Shown here piece by piece: positions 15,934-24,933 of a DNA stretch of 53,918 nucleotides. Below the pieces are notes generated by a model. The model saw only the letters and a program-made list of their open reading frames with translations. It had not been told where the DNA came from and searched no databases. The first letter of the stretch is position 1. The number at the start of each line of letters is the position of its first letter. Source of the DNA: Verrucomicrobiota bacterium (lineage in GTDB: Bacteria > Verrucomicrobiota > Verrucomicrobiia > Chthoniobacterales > UBA10450); contig QHPU01000049.1 in the NCBI GenBank assembly GCA_003219175.1, positions 1 through 53,918 of the forward strand. The letters run 5' to 3'. The translations under genes and the position numbers were made by a program.

Positions 15934-16447
15934 ATGAGGCCGATGCGGGTGAAGGTCCACGACAAGATGGAGAAGAGCTATGTCTACTGGCGGACCAAGC
16001 CGATGGGGTGTGATTTTCGGCCAGGATTCAAACCTGATTTGACACCGAAACAAATGCTCGCGCTCGGAGTATTTGGGGGAAAGTATATGACGGATTGTCG
16101 AAGAGAATTTCCAGCAAGCTGGTTTAGGAAAGCGAAGCTTTCTCCCGATCGATACCGTGCTTCGCTAAATTATTTTGGCGTGAATGCATCGCAGCCGCTA
16201 GCCGCTGGAGATCTGGCGGAAGAAAGGCTGGATTTATCCGGAAGATCCGCGCGGATGGTTCCAATGGTACTGTCGTTATTATTCGGGACGACGCTGTCAA
16301 GATGACTTACGTCAGATCAGCAGGTGGCGTGCGGTTCGGCGTCATGTGGCGCAACTAAAGAAACACTGCGCGCGCCGCGATCTGTCGTGTCGAAGGCGGC
16401 AACGCCAAGCCCTGTTGCATTGGGCCTACGATTCCCGCAAAATGTAG
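15934..16447 (+). pseudogene. Conserved DUF-type gene frameshifted by a 7-bp tandem duplication
   Basis: The first frame encodes PDLTPKQMLALGVFGGKYMT, FPASWFRKAKLS and LNYFGVNASQPL, then loses sense. After the second of two adjacent AGCCGCT copies (16193-16199 and 16200-16206) the next frame resumes with EIWRKKGWIYPEDPRGWFQW, YCRYYSGRR, WRAVRRHVAQLKKHC and RRRQRQALLHWAYDSRKM, and stops at 16447. Removing one AGCCGCT restores an unbroken protein of about 170 residues. I recognise the motif set as a widespread uncharacterised family. The protein is soluble and basic, and carries a few Cys that could bind metal. Function unknown. Confidence 0.82.
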
Positions 16448-16448
16448 G

Positions 16449-16772
16449 TCAATCTTCAATCGGCTCAAAGCCGGCAAACATTTCCTGCGTCTCCGCGAGG
16501 GTTTTTAGCGGAACACAGTCACAGACAGCAAAAAATTTGTTCCACATCGCGAGGACATTGGGATTTTTGTGCGCGGCATCGATCGCCTCATGCGACTTCC
16601 ATTCCGAAACCTCGATGATGGTGCCGTCACGCGAGCGCATGATCACGGGCTGGCGATCCGTTACGAGGCCTTCACGGCGCAGGTTCGGGACACGACTGCG
16701 CACTAATGCGAGCACTTCGTCTCCCTTACCGGGCTTGGGGCGATAAGCGACGATAGCGCAAACACCAGGCAT
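16449..16772 (-). CDS. Dimeric alpha/beta-barrel (ABM-like) protein
   Basis: 107 residues: VCAIVAYRPKPGKGDEVLAL, a middle strand IMRSRDGTIIEVSEWKSHEA and a helix IDAAHKNPNVLAMWNKFFAV. This is the ferredoxin-like ABM fold (antibiotic-biosynthesis-monooxygenase superfamily), in which E-x-W and a later H/W line the cavity. Members include haem-degrading and quinol-forming enzymes, but many have no known activity. Its stop is one base after the end of the frameshifted gene on the other strand, so the two converge. Confidence 0.75.
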   Translation of the reverse strand: MPGVCAIVAYRPKPGKGDEVLALVRSRVPNLRREGLVTDRQPVIMRSRDGTIIEVSEWKSHEAIDAAHKNPNVLAMWNKFFAVCDCVPLKTLAETQEMFAGFEPIED

Positions 16773-16855
16773 TCGCGCAAAATAGAACTCAGGGACCCGG
16801 AATGGAAGGAGAAAACAAAAGAACCAAGACTAACAATGAGAGAACTGTGCGCAGC

Positions 16856-16938
16856 TTGGTGGCTCGACAGAATGTCGCCCTACCAATCTCGCTTCGACTG
16901 TCCGATGTTGGTAGGGCGACGCTCTGTGGAGCCACCAA
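16856..16938. repeat. Long imperfect inverted repeat (31-nt arms, 21-nt loop)
   Basis: TTGGTGGCTC at 16856 runs to 16886 and is mirrored by 16908-16938 (TTGGTAGGGC onward, ending GAGCCACCAA). The arms pair over 31 bases with about three mismatches, around a 21-base loop. It lies between two minus-strand genes. The shape fits a REP/MITE-like unit or a long RNA hairpin. Confidence 0.7.
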
Positions 16939-16973
16939 AGGTCAAGGATCTGCACCCGCATGACCTGCGATGG

Positions 16974-18380
16974 TTACAATCTCAGGCGATCGGAGACTCT
17001 CTCCTGCCAATCGTGAATCTCGGAGGTGCCACGTTTCACGATGGCTTTGTAGTCCGTGAGATCGTAAAGGTTGTGTTGCTCAGCGGGGTCTTTGTGCAGA
17101 TGGTAAAGCTCATTTGTATCTTTGTCTCTCAGGCAAAGCTTCCATCCATCGTGGAGAACTACTGCGCGGCTCGATTCCTTGATCGCGCGCTTTACTGCAG
17201 ACCGCTTTGCCAGCCGCGTCCCTTTTAAGACTTTCATACGATTAGGCGACCATTGCATAAAAACATTCTCTGGTGCCATCGTCTCGCCACGCAACAACGC
17301 CACCTTGCTTTGGCCCTGGCACTGCCCTGGCGGCGGTCGATTCAGTAGATCGAACACGGTAGGCAGGAAATCGATGTGACTGACCGGTTGAGTAATTCTT
17401 ACCTGGCGCCGCTGGCCTGGCTGACGGATGAGGTAAGGAACACGCGTAGCCTCTTCAAACATCACTTCCTTGCCGAAAAGATGATGATCGCCCAGCATAT
17501 CGCCGTGGTCGCTGGTAAGAACAATAATTGTTTGGTCGATCAATCCGGTGCGCTCAAGGCAGGCCAGTACGCCGCCTATACTTCGATCGACCATTGTGAT
17601 CAGTCCGAAATATCTTTGCCTGATTCCATGATATTCCTCCGGAGTGATTCCAAAAAAATAGGGCAACGGCAACCGAGCGCGATCCAACATCGCCTCGTTC
17701 CGTTGCCATTCTTGCGTTAACTTATAACGCAGCGGGAGGTCAGGGCTCGGCGGAGCAATCGTTTCAGATCCAACCTCCGCGAGTGAGTGCTCATCATTCA
17801 ATGGTCCGTTGTAAGGCGAGTGGGGTTCCACATAAGAAACGACTAGAAGAAATGGGTCGCGCTGGTGTTCCTCGATAAATCGACATGCTTGTTGTTCCAG
17901 AAAAACCGGTTTGGAAACTTCGAATGGCAAGTTACTGACGGCGTTCTTGGAGAATGCTCCGTTCGCCTTATCTGGAACATGGCCGCGTTCCGTCAAAAAC
18001 CGGCTGTAGTCACTGACACCTTCCGTCGAGATCCATTCCTGAAATCCGCGCTGCCTTCGAGTTTCATCACCCAGCTGCCACTTGCCCATGTAAGCGGGGT
18101 AGTAATCTTCGTCCCCCAGCAATTCAGCGAGCGTTCGACAAGATCGAGCAAGAGGAATGTAGTTACGGATACACCCGTTGGTATGCGGCCACGTCCCGGT
18201 GAAGAGCGAGGCCCGGGAAGGCGTACAGAGCGGTTGGGTCACATAAGCGCGTTCAAAAACTGCTGATTCCGCCGCCAGTTTATTCAAATTTGGCGCGTGG
18301 ACACCAGGGTTGCCATAGCAAGCCATGGTGCCGGCTCGTTGCTGATCGGTCAGAAAAAAAATCAGGTTAGGTTTACGCAT
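16974..18380 (-). CDS. Type I sulfatase (formylglycine-dependent)
   Basis: 468 residues from ATG 18380. The modification motif is CTPSR in QPLCTPSRASLFTG; its Cys would become formylglycine. Metal-site motifs are IFFLTDQQRAGTMACYG and TSDHGDMLGDHHLFGK. The C-terminal LYDLTD and HDW segments are also usual. It hydrolyses sulfate esters, perhaps on polysaccharides or aryl compounds. An in-frame GTG at 18440 would add RRRFVFLLFVSNVSA, which resembles a signal peptide and has AGGAGG within it. Export therefore depends on which start is used. No anaerobic or FGE-type maturase is in the window. Confidence 0.92.
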   Translation of the reverse strand: MRKPNLIFFLTDQQRAGTMACYGNPGVHAPNLNKLAAESAVFERAYVTQPLCTPSRASLFTGTWPHTNGCIRNYIPLARSCRTLAELLGDEDYYPAYMGKWQLGDETRRQRGFQEWISTEGVSDYSRFLTERGHVPDKANGAFSKNAVSNLPFEVSKPVFLEQQACRFIEEHQRDPFLLVVSYVEPHSPYNGPLNDEHSLAEVGSETIAPPSPDLPLRYKLTQEWQRNEAMLDRARLPLPYFFGITPEEYHGIRQRYFGLITMVDRSIGGVLACLERTGLIDQTIIVLTSDHGDMLGDHHLFGKEVMFEEATRVPYLIRQPGQRRQVRITQPVSHIDFLPTVFDLLNRPPPGQCQGQSKVALLRGETMAPENVFMQWSPNRMKVLKGTRLAKRSAVKRAIKESSRAVVLHDGWKLCLRDKDTNELYHLHKDPAEQHNLYDLTDYKAIVKRGTSEIHDWQERVSDRLRL

Positions 18381-18541
18381 CGAGTCGAGTCGAGCGCTTA
18401 CGTTAGAAACGAAAAGAAGAAAAACAAACCTCCTTCGCACGCGCCAAAATACGGCATGGGAGGCTGGGGCACGACCGAGAAAGACGCAAAACGCCAGCGC
18501 ACGGGATTGCTCGATGCCGAACAGATGTCTATGCTCGCCGC

Positions 18542-19690
18542 ATGTCAGAGAAACAGAAGACCGGGGTGGGAAAGGCGGGCCGCTGGGTCGGGATCATTCG
18601 CGCAGAGTTGCCTCTGATTTTCGGAATTCCAACTGCAGCGATCTTCTTCGGAACCGGAAACCGACTCGTGGAAATCATTGCGCACCCGGTCGCGCTGATC
18701 GTTGTCTTTCTCTGGCTCTTTGCTGTTATTCTTTGGTCTGCGGTCTCCGTCGTCCGGCATGCCGATTGTCTTGCTGTCAAGTGGGGCGAACCTTACGGAA
18801 CCTTAGTTCTGACGCTATCCGCAATCAGCATTGAGGTGGTTATGATTTCTGCAGCGATGCTGCATGGCCAAAATAATCCAGCACTTGGGAGAGACGCGAT
18901 TTTTGCTGTGGTGATGATTGCACTCAGTGGCTTCGTAGGCCTGGTCCTGTTACTCGGCGGGTTACGTCACGGCGAACAGTATTACAATCTGGAGGGCGTC
19001 AATTCTTATCTCAATGTCATCATGACATTGGCCGTGCTGGGCTTGGTTCTGCCAAATTTTACTACCACAACGGGGGGTCCGACATTTTCCACCGGGCAAC
19101 AGATTTTTCTCGTCGTAGTGTCGCTATTTCTTTACGCGATTTTTCTGCTGATTCAGACCATGCGGCACCGCGGCTATTTCATGGAATCAGAGCGCGCAAG
19201 AGTGGCGCCAGATTCAGTTGATCACCCACTGCACGTGCAACCGACAGCTTTTCATGCGCCGATGCTGGTTCTTTATTTGATCGTCGTGATTTTGCTGGCG
19301 GAAAAGTTCGCTGTTCCTTTGGATAACAGCATTGAGAAATTTGGCATGCCTCAGGAGTTTGGCGGCGCAATCATCGCTGCCCTGGTGCTTGCACCGGAGG
19401 GAATTGGTGCGATCCGAGCTGATTTGCGCAATCAGTTGCAGCGCGCGATAAACATCCTCTTCGGATCCGTGCTTGCAACTATTGGACTCACAATACCCGC
19501 GGTACTGACCATCAGCTTGGTCACGAAACGACCGGTGACGCTCGGGGTGCAAGGCGGCAACCTTCCCCTGCTGCTGTTAACGCTAGCGGTGAGTGTGGTC
19601 ACGTTCACGAGCAGAAAGACAAATATCTTACAGGGTTGCGTTCACTTGTTACTTTTCGCAGTGTTTCTCCTGCTGATATTTTCCCCGTGA
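18542..19690 (+). CDS. chaA: ChaA-type calcium (sodium)/proton antiporter
   Basis: 382 residues with about 11 membrane helices. The two inverted CaCA repeats are visible: GEPYGTLVLTLSAISIEVVM in the first half and GAIIAALVLAPEGIGAIRAD in the second, each with the acidic residue (E) that binds cation. Other conserved patches: LVLPNF, HRGYFME and TLGVQGGN. It exports Ca2+, Na+ or K+ for protons across the inner membrane. It is divergent from the sulfatase gene, with about 160 bases between them and no clear promoter. Ribosome-binding site is weak. Confidence 0.92.
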   Translation: MSEKQKTGVGKAGRWVGIIRAELPLIFGIPTAAIFFGTGNRLVEIIAHPVALIVVFLWLFAVILWSAVSVVRHADCLAVKWGEPYGTLVLTLSAISIEVVMISAAMLHGQNNPALGRDAIFAVVMIALSGFVGLVLLLGGLRHGEQYYNLEGVNSYLNVIMTLAVLGLVLPNFTTTTGGPTFSTGQQIFLVVVSLFLYAIFLLIQTMRHRGYFMESERARVAPDSVDHPLHVQPTAFHAPMLVLYLIVVILLAEKFAVPLDNSIEKFGMPQEFGGAIIAALVLAPEGIGAIRADLRNQLQRAINILFGSVLATIGLTIPAVLTISLVTKRPVTLGVQGGNLPLLLLTLAVSVVTFTSRKTNILQGCVHLLLFAVFLLLIFSP

Positions 19691-19744
19691 GACACGAAGC
19701 TCGTCCCTCGGTTCACGGCAGCAACAACACTCCCAAGTTATTCG

Positions 19745-20599
19745 CTACCGAAACTTGTCGGCGTGATCACAAGCGAATTCCCTGAAAGCGATTGGAGGTT
19801 TGCCTATTATTTCCTGTACATCCGACGTGATTGTGCTCCAGCGACTCTGTTTGTTGATTTCATGAAGTTCCATCAACAGGTCCACCTGCCATTCCGCCAT
19901 CCCAGCCTTAAGCATGGCGTCGCGCGCGGTTGATTCCGGCACATCAACGTATTCAATTTCGCGGCCGGCTACATGAGAGAGAGTGCGAGCGACTTCATCA
20001 ATACTCAGGGCAGCTGGGCCTGTGAGGGTGTAGATCTTGTTTTTGTGAGCTTCATTAGTCAGAGCTCGGGCAGCAACGCTGGCAATGTCGCGTGCATCAA
20101 CAAAACTCGCCTTCCCGTTTCCCCACGGTAAATAGATCACGCCATCACGTGGCGGGAAGTAGTTAATGAAATTCTGCATAAACGAATTCGGGCGCAAAAA
20201 AGTGAAGCCCAAACCAGAGTTCCGAACATGACGTTCGTTGGCCGCGTGCCATTCTCCCGCCGTAAACGTCTCGGTCCCTACGCCGATCGCCGAGAGTTTT
20301 ACAATGTGCTGCACGCCCGCGCGCTGAGCCGCGTCGACGAAAGCATTCGTTACCTCAACCTGATTCGGCATGAGCGGAGGAAGAAGGAAAACCTTTTCCA
20401 CGTCCTCAAGCGCATCAGTAAAAAGTCGTTTATCTTCGAAGGCAAAAGCTACGAGCTCAATGTCGTCCCCAAATTGTTTCCGCGCCTTCGTTCGATCACG
20501 CACGCCCGCGCGTGTTGATGCCCCATCTGCGGCGAGACATTTCGCGACCTCGCGGCCAATGGTGCCCGTGGCACCCGTCACCAAGATTTTTTTCGTCAT
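19745..20599 (-). CDS. NmrA/QOR2-like NAD(P)-binding reductase
   Basis: 284 residues from ATG 20599. Rossmann start: KKILVTGATGTIGREVAKCL (G-x-T-G-x-x-G). Further marks: RAGVRDRTKA, FLLPPL, HIVKLSAIGV, GLGFTFLRPNSFMQNFINYF and FVDARDIASVAARALTNEAH. This is the atypical short-chain dehydrogenase group that includes NmrA, azoreductase-like and NAD(P)H:quinone reductase 2 (QorB). The S-A-I-G in place of a YxxxK suggests it is a redox sensor or quinone reductase, not a classical alcohol dehydrogenase. It is divergent from the radical-SAM gene. Confidence 0.85.
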   Translation of the reverse strand: MTKKILVTGATGTIGREVAKCLAADGASTRAGVRDRTKARKQFGDDIELVAFAFEDKRLFTDALEDVEKVFLLPPLMPNQVEVTNAFVDAAQRAGVQHIVKLSAIGVGTETFTAGEWHAANERHVRNSGLGFTFLRPNSFMQNFINYFPPRDGVIYLPWGNGKASFVDARDIASVAARALTNEAHKNKIYTLTGPAALSIDEVARTLSHVAGREIEYVDVPESTARDAMLKAGMAEWQVDLLMELHEINKQSRWSTITSDVQEIIGKPPIAFREFACDHADKFR

Positions 20600-20740
20600 A
20601 AACTTTGTTATCGCGCGAATCGTTTGACGCGGCAAGGATGTCGGGTGCCATGATTCAATCCAACGGTGGCGAATAGAGCAAAAGGACAACTAAATGACGT
20701 CGAAAGCCCGTGTTCTTCTTGAAGAAAGAGGCCGGAACTG

Positions 20741-21841
20741 ATGATACAATCCCTTGTGCAATCCCATTATCGCGGTCGCTGGTGGATGATGTTGCCGGAC
20801 GGGCGTGTTGAGTGCCGGCTTTGTCCGCGATTTTGCAAGCTGAACGAAGGACAGCGGGGATTTTGTTTCGTCAGACAGCGCGTGGGCGATGAGATGGTGC
20901 TAACGACTTATGGGAGGAGTAGCGGATTTTGTGTCGATCCAATTGAAAAGAAGCCGCTTAATCATTTCCTGCCCGGAACAAGCGTGCTCTCTTTTGGCAC
21001 GGCTGGATGTAACCTCGGCTGTCGCTTTTGCCAAAACTGGGAGATTTCCAAGGCGCGCGAATGGGACAAGCTGGCGGATGGGGCATCGCCGGAGCAGATC
21101 GCACTGGCAGCGGACCGACTCGGCTGCCGATCGGTGGCCTTCACCTACAATGATCCAGTCATCTTCGCCGAGTATGCCATCGATGTGGCGGAGGCTTGTC
21201 GGGAGCGTGGAATCAAGGCTGTCGCCGTCACTGCCGGCTACATTACCGAGGAGGCGCGCCCTGAGTTTTATCGTCACATGGATGCTGCGAACGTCGATCT
21301 AAAAGCGTTTGCCGACACCTTTTATCATCGGCTTTGCTTCGCCCAGCTCGACCCCGTTCTCGATACTCTGAAATATCTGCGTCACGAAACAAACGTCTGG
21401 TTTGAGGTCACGACGTTGCTTATTCCCGGCGAAAACGACAGCGACGCTGAGTTACATCTGGCTAGCGACTGGTTCGCAGAAAATCTCGGACCGGATGTGC
21501 CATGGCATTTCACGGCCTTTCATCCCGATTTCAAGATGATGGACAAACCTCGCACACCGCCTGCAACTCTTGGCCGGGCCCGCAAAATTGCGCGGTCAAA
21601 AGGATTGCATTACGTTTACACCGGCAACGTTCATGACAGCGAAGGTGGCAGCACATGGTGTCCAGGTTGCGGCGAATTGCTAATCGAGCGCGATTGGTAC
21701 GAGCTTGGGGAATGGAATCTCGAAGACGGAAAGTGTCGCTCTTGCGGCCATACAACTCCCGGTCGTTTCGAAGAGCTGCCGGGTAAATGGGGTGCCCGGC
21801 GTATGCCGGTCCGGCTGGGACTAGATGCTGCATGCGCATAG
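20741..21841 (+). CDS. amrS: AmmeMemoRadiSam-system radical SAM enzyme
   Basis: 366 residues. The radical-SAM cluster is GCNLGCRFCQNW (C-x3-C-x2-C). The N-terminal block VECRLCPRFCKLNEGQRGFC and DPIEKKPLNHFLPG, and the C-terminal CPGCG...CRSCG zinc-ribbon-like part, are diagnostic of AmrS. In the system name, AmrS acts with AmrA (AMMECR1 domain) and AmrB (Memo-like). Neither partner is in this window, so this is an isolated copy, or the others lie elsewhere. The reaction of the system is not established; a role in making or modifying a radical-derived cofactor or residue is supposed. Confidence 0.92.
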   Translation: MIQSLVQSHYRGRWWMMLPDGRVECRLCPRFCKLNEGQRGFCFVRQRVGDEMVLTTYGRSSGFCVDPIEKKPLNHFLPGTSVLSFGTAGCNLGCRFCQNWEISKAREWDKLADGASPEQIALAADRLGCRSVAFTYNDPVIFAEYAIDVAEACRERGIKAVAVTAGYITEEARPEFYRHMDAANVDLKAFADTFYHRLCFAQLDPVLDTLKYLRHETNVWFEVTTLLIPGENDSDAELHLASDWFAENLGPDVPWHFTAFHPDFKMMDKPRTPPATLGRARKIARSKGLHYVYTGNVHDSEGGSTWCPGCGELLIERDWYELGEWNLEDGKCRSCGHTTPGRFEELPGKWGARRMPVRLGLDAACA

Positions 21842-22060
21842 GCAATTTTGCTGATGCGGCGCTATTTTTTGTAGCTAGGCACATATCATTGGAGCTACCC
21901 GACCGTTGCGGCGGTTAATTTCGCACGGTGTTGCCAGCCTTGGTCCGGAGGAGATAGGCGAAGGTACCGTTACGCAGTGGAGGGAAGCGCTTCCGCGTGT
22001 CCTGAGAATCGAAAACGAAGAATGCGCAGAAGCGGGTTCGTCCGCGGCCTCAAACGAACC

Positions 22061-22435
22061 CTATGGCTTGAGGAGGGGGATGAAAGCTTCACGGTAGCGC
22101 CACATCAGAAATAGCTCGAGCAAGGTAAAAACCAGTGCAGGCGGGAAGCCTTCCGGTGCCATCAGGGCGTGAAAGACCAGAATGTTGAAGATGATGGCTC
22201 CGAGAATTGTCAACGCGAGAGGAACGAAGCGCCCGATCAGGAGAAGCAAACCACCGATCAGTTGGAGCGCCCCAATAACGCTAGCCCAACCACTACTTAT
22301 GAACACGCGGGTAAAGTCCCCCGCTAGCGTCTGCGGGATCGGTGGCATGGGAATGAAATGTAGGAAGGCGTTGGAACCGAAGACGACGAAGCCAAGCCCA
22401 AGCAGCAAGCGAGCGATAATGGTGACGATTTTCAT
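22061..22435 (-). CDS. DoxX-family membrane protein
   Basis: 124 residues from ATG 22435 with four membrane helices: IIARLLLGLGFVVFGSNAFL, a second at WASVIGALQLIGGLLLLIGR, a third at LTILGAIIFNILVFHAL and a fourth at LVFTLLELFLMWRY. The pattern A-R-[IL]-L-L-G-x-x-F and the G-x-x-Q-x-x-G-G-L-L are typical of DoxX. Homologues are linked to quinone-dependent thiosulfate or sulfur metabolism, or to redox stress, but most are unassigned. It stands alone; 21842-22060 downstream holds no convincing gene. Confidence 0.85.
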   Translation of the reverse strand: MKIVTIIARLLLGLGFVVFGSNAFLHFIPMPPIPQTLAGDFTRVFISSGWASVIGALQLIGGLLLLIGRFVPLALTILGAIIFNILVFHALMAPEGFPPALVFTLLELFLMWRYREAFIPLLKP

Positions 22436-22567
22436 GATTGGCAAATTCTTTATTTGACCACGTGGCTATGACAACAGCTTTTTGAAGCGTGCGTTGTGAT
22501 CAGTGGTTCGCGAACGGTAGATCTGAAGAAAATTGCCGATCGCCATTCGCTCGCCACTTGGGTTTCA

Positions 22568-23668
22568 TCACCCATCACTTTTCTTGGACGGAATAAGTTT
22601 GTTTACGAGTGTGTTTGTCGATTTCTCCAGCAGAATTCCCCAACCACTGAGCGCCGCCAGGGTTGCGACGAAGACCAGCAGAAATAATGATGCCGATATT
22701 GGCCGAATACGAAGTCCCAGCCAGATGACATAAGGTTGATGAATGAGATACAGACCGTAGGAGAACGCGCCAACTAAGCCGAATACTTTGGCCACACTGC
22801 CAAATCGCCAGATAATTCCAGCGACGCCGACGATTTCGAGCAGGCAACAAGCGCCAGTAGCAAAATCGACAAAGACGTAAGTAATTCCATTGTGATACAG
22901 CCACATCGCAGCCGGATACAAGAGGAGTCCTGCAAGTAGTCCCACGCCGCGAAGAAGAAACCACTCGATCCGAGCAGGCGATTGTTTGTGCCACATTCCC
23001 AAAGCCATGCCCAAGGCGAACTCAGGCAACCGGCAAACGGCAAAACCACCAAGCACCCAGAAGCCATGCTGCGGATAAACAACCAGTAGCAAATAGCGGA
23101 CGAAAAATCCCAGCGCACATGCCATTAATAAGAAAGCAAACGGTCCGAAACGCCGTGCCGCCCAGAACAGCAGGGGAAACATTACATAAAACTGGATGAG
23201 CATGGAGAAGTACCACCAGGCGGCGTTGAGGTACATGAAGTTCATCGTAATATCGATGAAACGCAGACCAAGCAGGCTCAGTATGATCCGGCTATCTACC
23301 GGCTCGATTCGGGCGACAAAGGGCGAGACAAGATAAACCAAATGCGCTACCCAATACATCGGATAAAGCCGGAGAAAACGTGCGCCAAACCAGCTTCTCC
23401 ATTTCAATGAAGAGGATTCCGCCCGTCGCGCAGTCGATTCCATCAGCGCCCAGCCACTGAGAATAATGAAAACACCGACGGCGTGAAAACCGATGCCGGA
23501 AATTTTTAGCCACACCATCCGGATCACGGTAACGGTGCCTGCGGCAAGATTGCTCCAGTCCTCGGCCGGGAATTGTGTGTGCTCGAAGACAGTGTTGAAA
23601 AAATGAAAATATACGACCCAGCAAATGGCAATTGCTTTTGCGATATCCAGCCAGAGGAGCCGCTTCAT
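22568..23668 (-). CDS. Acyltransferase-3 family membrane O-acyltransferase
   Basis: 366 residues from ATG 23668 (an upstream in-frame ATG at 23704 has no ribosome-binding site). About 10 helices. Family marks: LLWLDIAKAIAICWVVYFHF with the catalytic-site His, GFHAVGVFIILSGWALME (F-[FI]-x-L-S-G-[FYW]), ARFLRLYPMYW (R-R-x-x-R-[IL]-x-P-x-[YW]) and a closing GAFSYGLYLIHQPYVIW. It moves an acyl group, usually acetyl, onto a sugar at the cell surface. It stands next to an SGNH protein and an MBOAT protein on the same strand, all fitting polymer acetylation. Confidence 0.88.
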   Translation of the reverse strand: MKRLLWLDIAKAIAICWVVYFHFFNTVFEHTQFPAEDWSNLAAGTVTVIRMVWLKISGIGFHAVGVFIILSGWALMESTARRAESSSLKWRSWFGARFLRLYPMYWVAHLVYLVSPFVARIEPVDSRIILSLLGLRFIDITMNFMYLNAAWWYFSMLIQFYVMFPLLFWAARRFGPFAFLLMACALGFFVRYLLLVVYPQHGFWVLGGFAVCRLPEFALGMALGMWHKQSPARIEWFLLRGVGLLAGLLLYPAAMWLYHNGITYVFVDFATGACCLLEIVGVAGIIWRFGSVAKVFGLVGAFSYGLYLIHQPYVIWLGLRIRPISASLFLLVFVATLAALSGWGILLEKSTNTLVNKLIPSKKSDG

Positions 23669-23772
23669 TCCCGTCGGCTTAACAGGTCCGAGCCGGACTG
23701 GCATTAAGGACTGGTTGATCCGCCTCCCGGCATCGCAGCATATTCATTTGATAATGTACCCGCTCCTCCGCG

Positions 23773-24933
23773 TCACATCTTCAATGCCGTGCGAAGGTGG
23801 GGAGCCAGGCGCCTGGTGAACTCGACTGAATCGCCGGCAGATAGATGCGACCATTCGGGGCAATTAAAACCGGCGAGTTCGGGATAATCTTCGAAGTAAA
23901 TTCCGGGAGCATTGGTCCGTTGCAGTAGCGGTTCCCAGATTTTTGCGCGAGGCGTGGTTTGATCTTCGAGTTGCTTGAGGCCGCCGCTAACGGGCAGCCT
24001 AACGAAAACAATTTTGCCGCCGCGTGCACGCAGTTTTTCGACTGCGACCGCGGCATCAGCAAAACGTTGCTCAATTGCCTTTCCGATTCCGGCCATGAAT
24101 TCCTCTTTCGGAATGTAACTTGGCGGCGGAGGCGGAGTAAAAAGCGGAATCCAAATTTTTTGAATCATGCGCGCGAGTTCTCCGTTGGGATCGGCGCACG
24201 CTTCGATCATGCGGGAGCGACGTTCGCGATCTTCCGTGCCGAAGTAGGGCGGCAGGCGCGGTGGTACGAGCGCCCTGGGGCGATTCGGAATTGGCATGCT
24301 TTTGAGCAGATCGTCGAGCGTGAGTTCTTCTTGTTTCAAAAAGGCGACGTGTTCCTCCAGTGGCATAGCAAGGTATTCGCTCATGCGTTGGGCCGGGGTT
24401 TGATTGTGAAATCGCTTTACTACTTTTTCGCCGCGCTCGAATGGCGGCGTGCCCGGTGGCGCGAAAAAGAGACGCGGCGCGATGCTGCAGATGACGGTGC
24501 CGTGGAAATTGTTGTCGTTGGCCAAATCGGCCAGGACGGGATAGCCACACATTCCGCCCCCAGCGAGTTGGAGAGGGCGCTTGCCAAGAGCTTCTTGCAG
24601 TTCATCGAGGTCGAGATCGTACCAGCCACGGGAATCGCCGATAATGACGATCGATTCGGGCTCGACTTTTCGCCTAACCAGCGTCCAAAGATCTTCGTTA
24701 TCGTTCAGGGTTGGACCATAACCAATCGAGCGACAATAAATTTCCCATGCGGTTGTCGCGGCAATGACAATGATCGCGACGATGACCGTGATGCCGCGCC
24801 ACGGTATCGGCGGGATCGGGCGCTCGAATTCCAAGGGCGGTCCGCCGTGCACGCTTTCGGCTTCGGTTGGTTGCCGGAAAAATAAACGCGGCAGGCGCAG
24901 TCTGTTCTTAAAACTGGAAGTAGATGAAGGCAT
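23773..24933 (-). CDS. Membrane-anchored SGNH/AlgJ-like protein for polymer O-acetylation
   Basis: 386 residues from ATG 24933, preceded by AAGGAAACAGTA; it overlaps the MBOAT gene by 26 bases. One membrane helix (ITVIVAIIVIAATTAWEIYC) puts the rest in the periplasm. The SGNH block I is SIVIIGDSRGWYDLDLDELQ and the C-terminal His lies in CPEWSHLSAGDSVEFTRRL; there is no clear block III Asn motif. This organisation is shared with AlgJ/AlgX- and DltD-like partners of MBOAT acyltransferases, which take the acyl group from the membrane protein and place it on a polymer. The polymer here is unknown. Confidence 0.75.
   Translation of the reverse strand: MPSSTSSFKNRLRLPRLFFRQPTEAESVHGGPPLEFERPIPPIPWRGITVIVAIIVIAATTAWEIYCRSIGYGPTLNDNEDLWTLVRRKVEPESIVIIGDSRGWYDLDLDELQEALGKRPLQLAGGGMCGYPVLADLANDNNFHGTVICSIAPRLFFAPPGTPPFERGEKVVKRFHNQTPAQRMSEYLAMPLEEHVAFLKQEELTLDDLLKSMPIPNRPRALVPPRLPPYFGTEDRERRSRMIEACADPNGELARMIQKIWIPLFTPPPPPSYIPKEEFMAGIGKAIEQRFADAAVAVEKLRARGGKIVFVRLPVSGGLKQLEDQTTPRAKIWEPLLQRTNAPGIYFEDYPELAGFNCPEWSHLSAGDSVEFTRRLAPHLRTALKM

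Noticed and set aside
21906-22097. 63-codon plus-strand ORF after amrS
   Set aside because: No ribosome-binding site, overlaps the DoxX stop region and has no protein-like pattern.
23959-24885. Plus-strand frame of 308 codons opposite the SGNH gene
   Set aside because: Antisense to a gene with clear GDS and SHL motifs and a membrane anchor; composition typical of a shadow frame.
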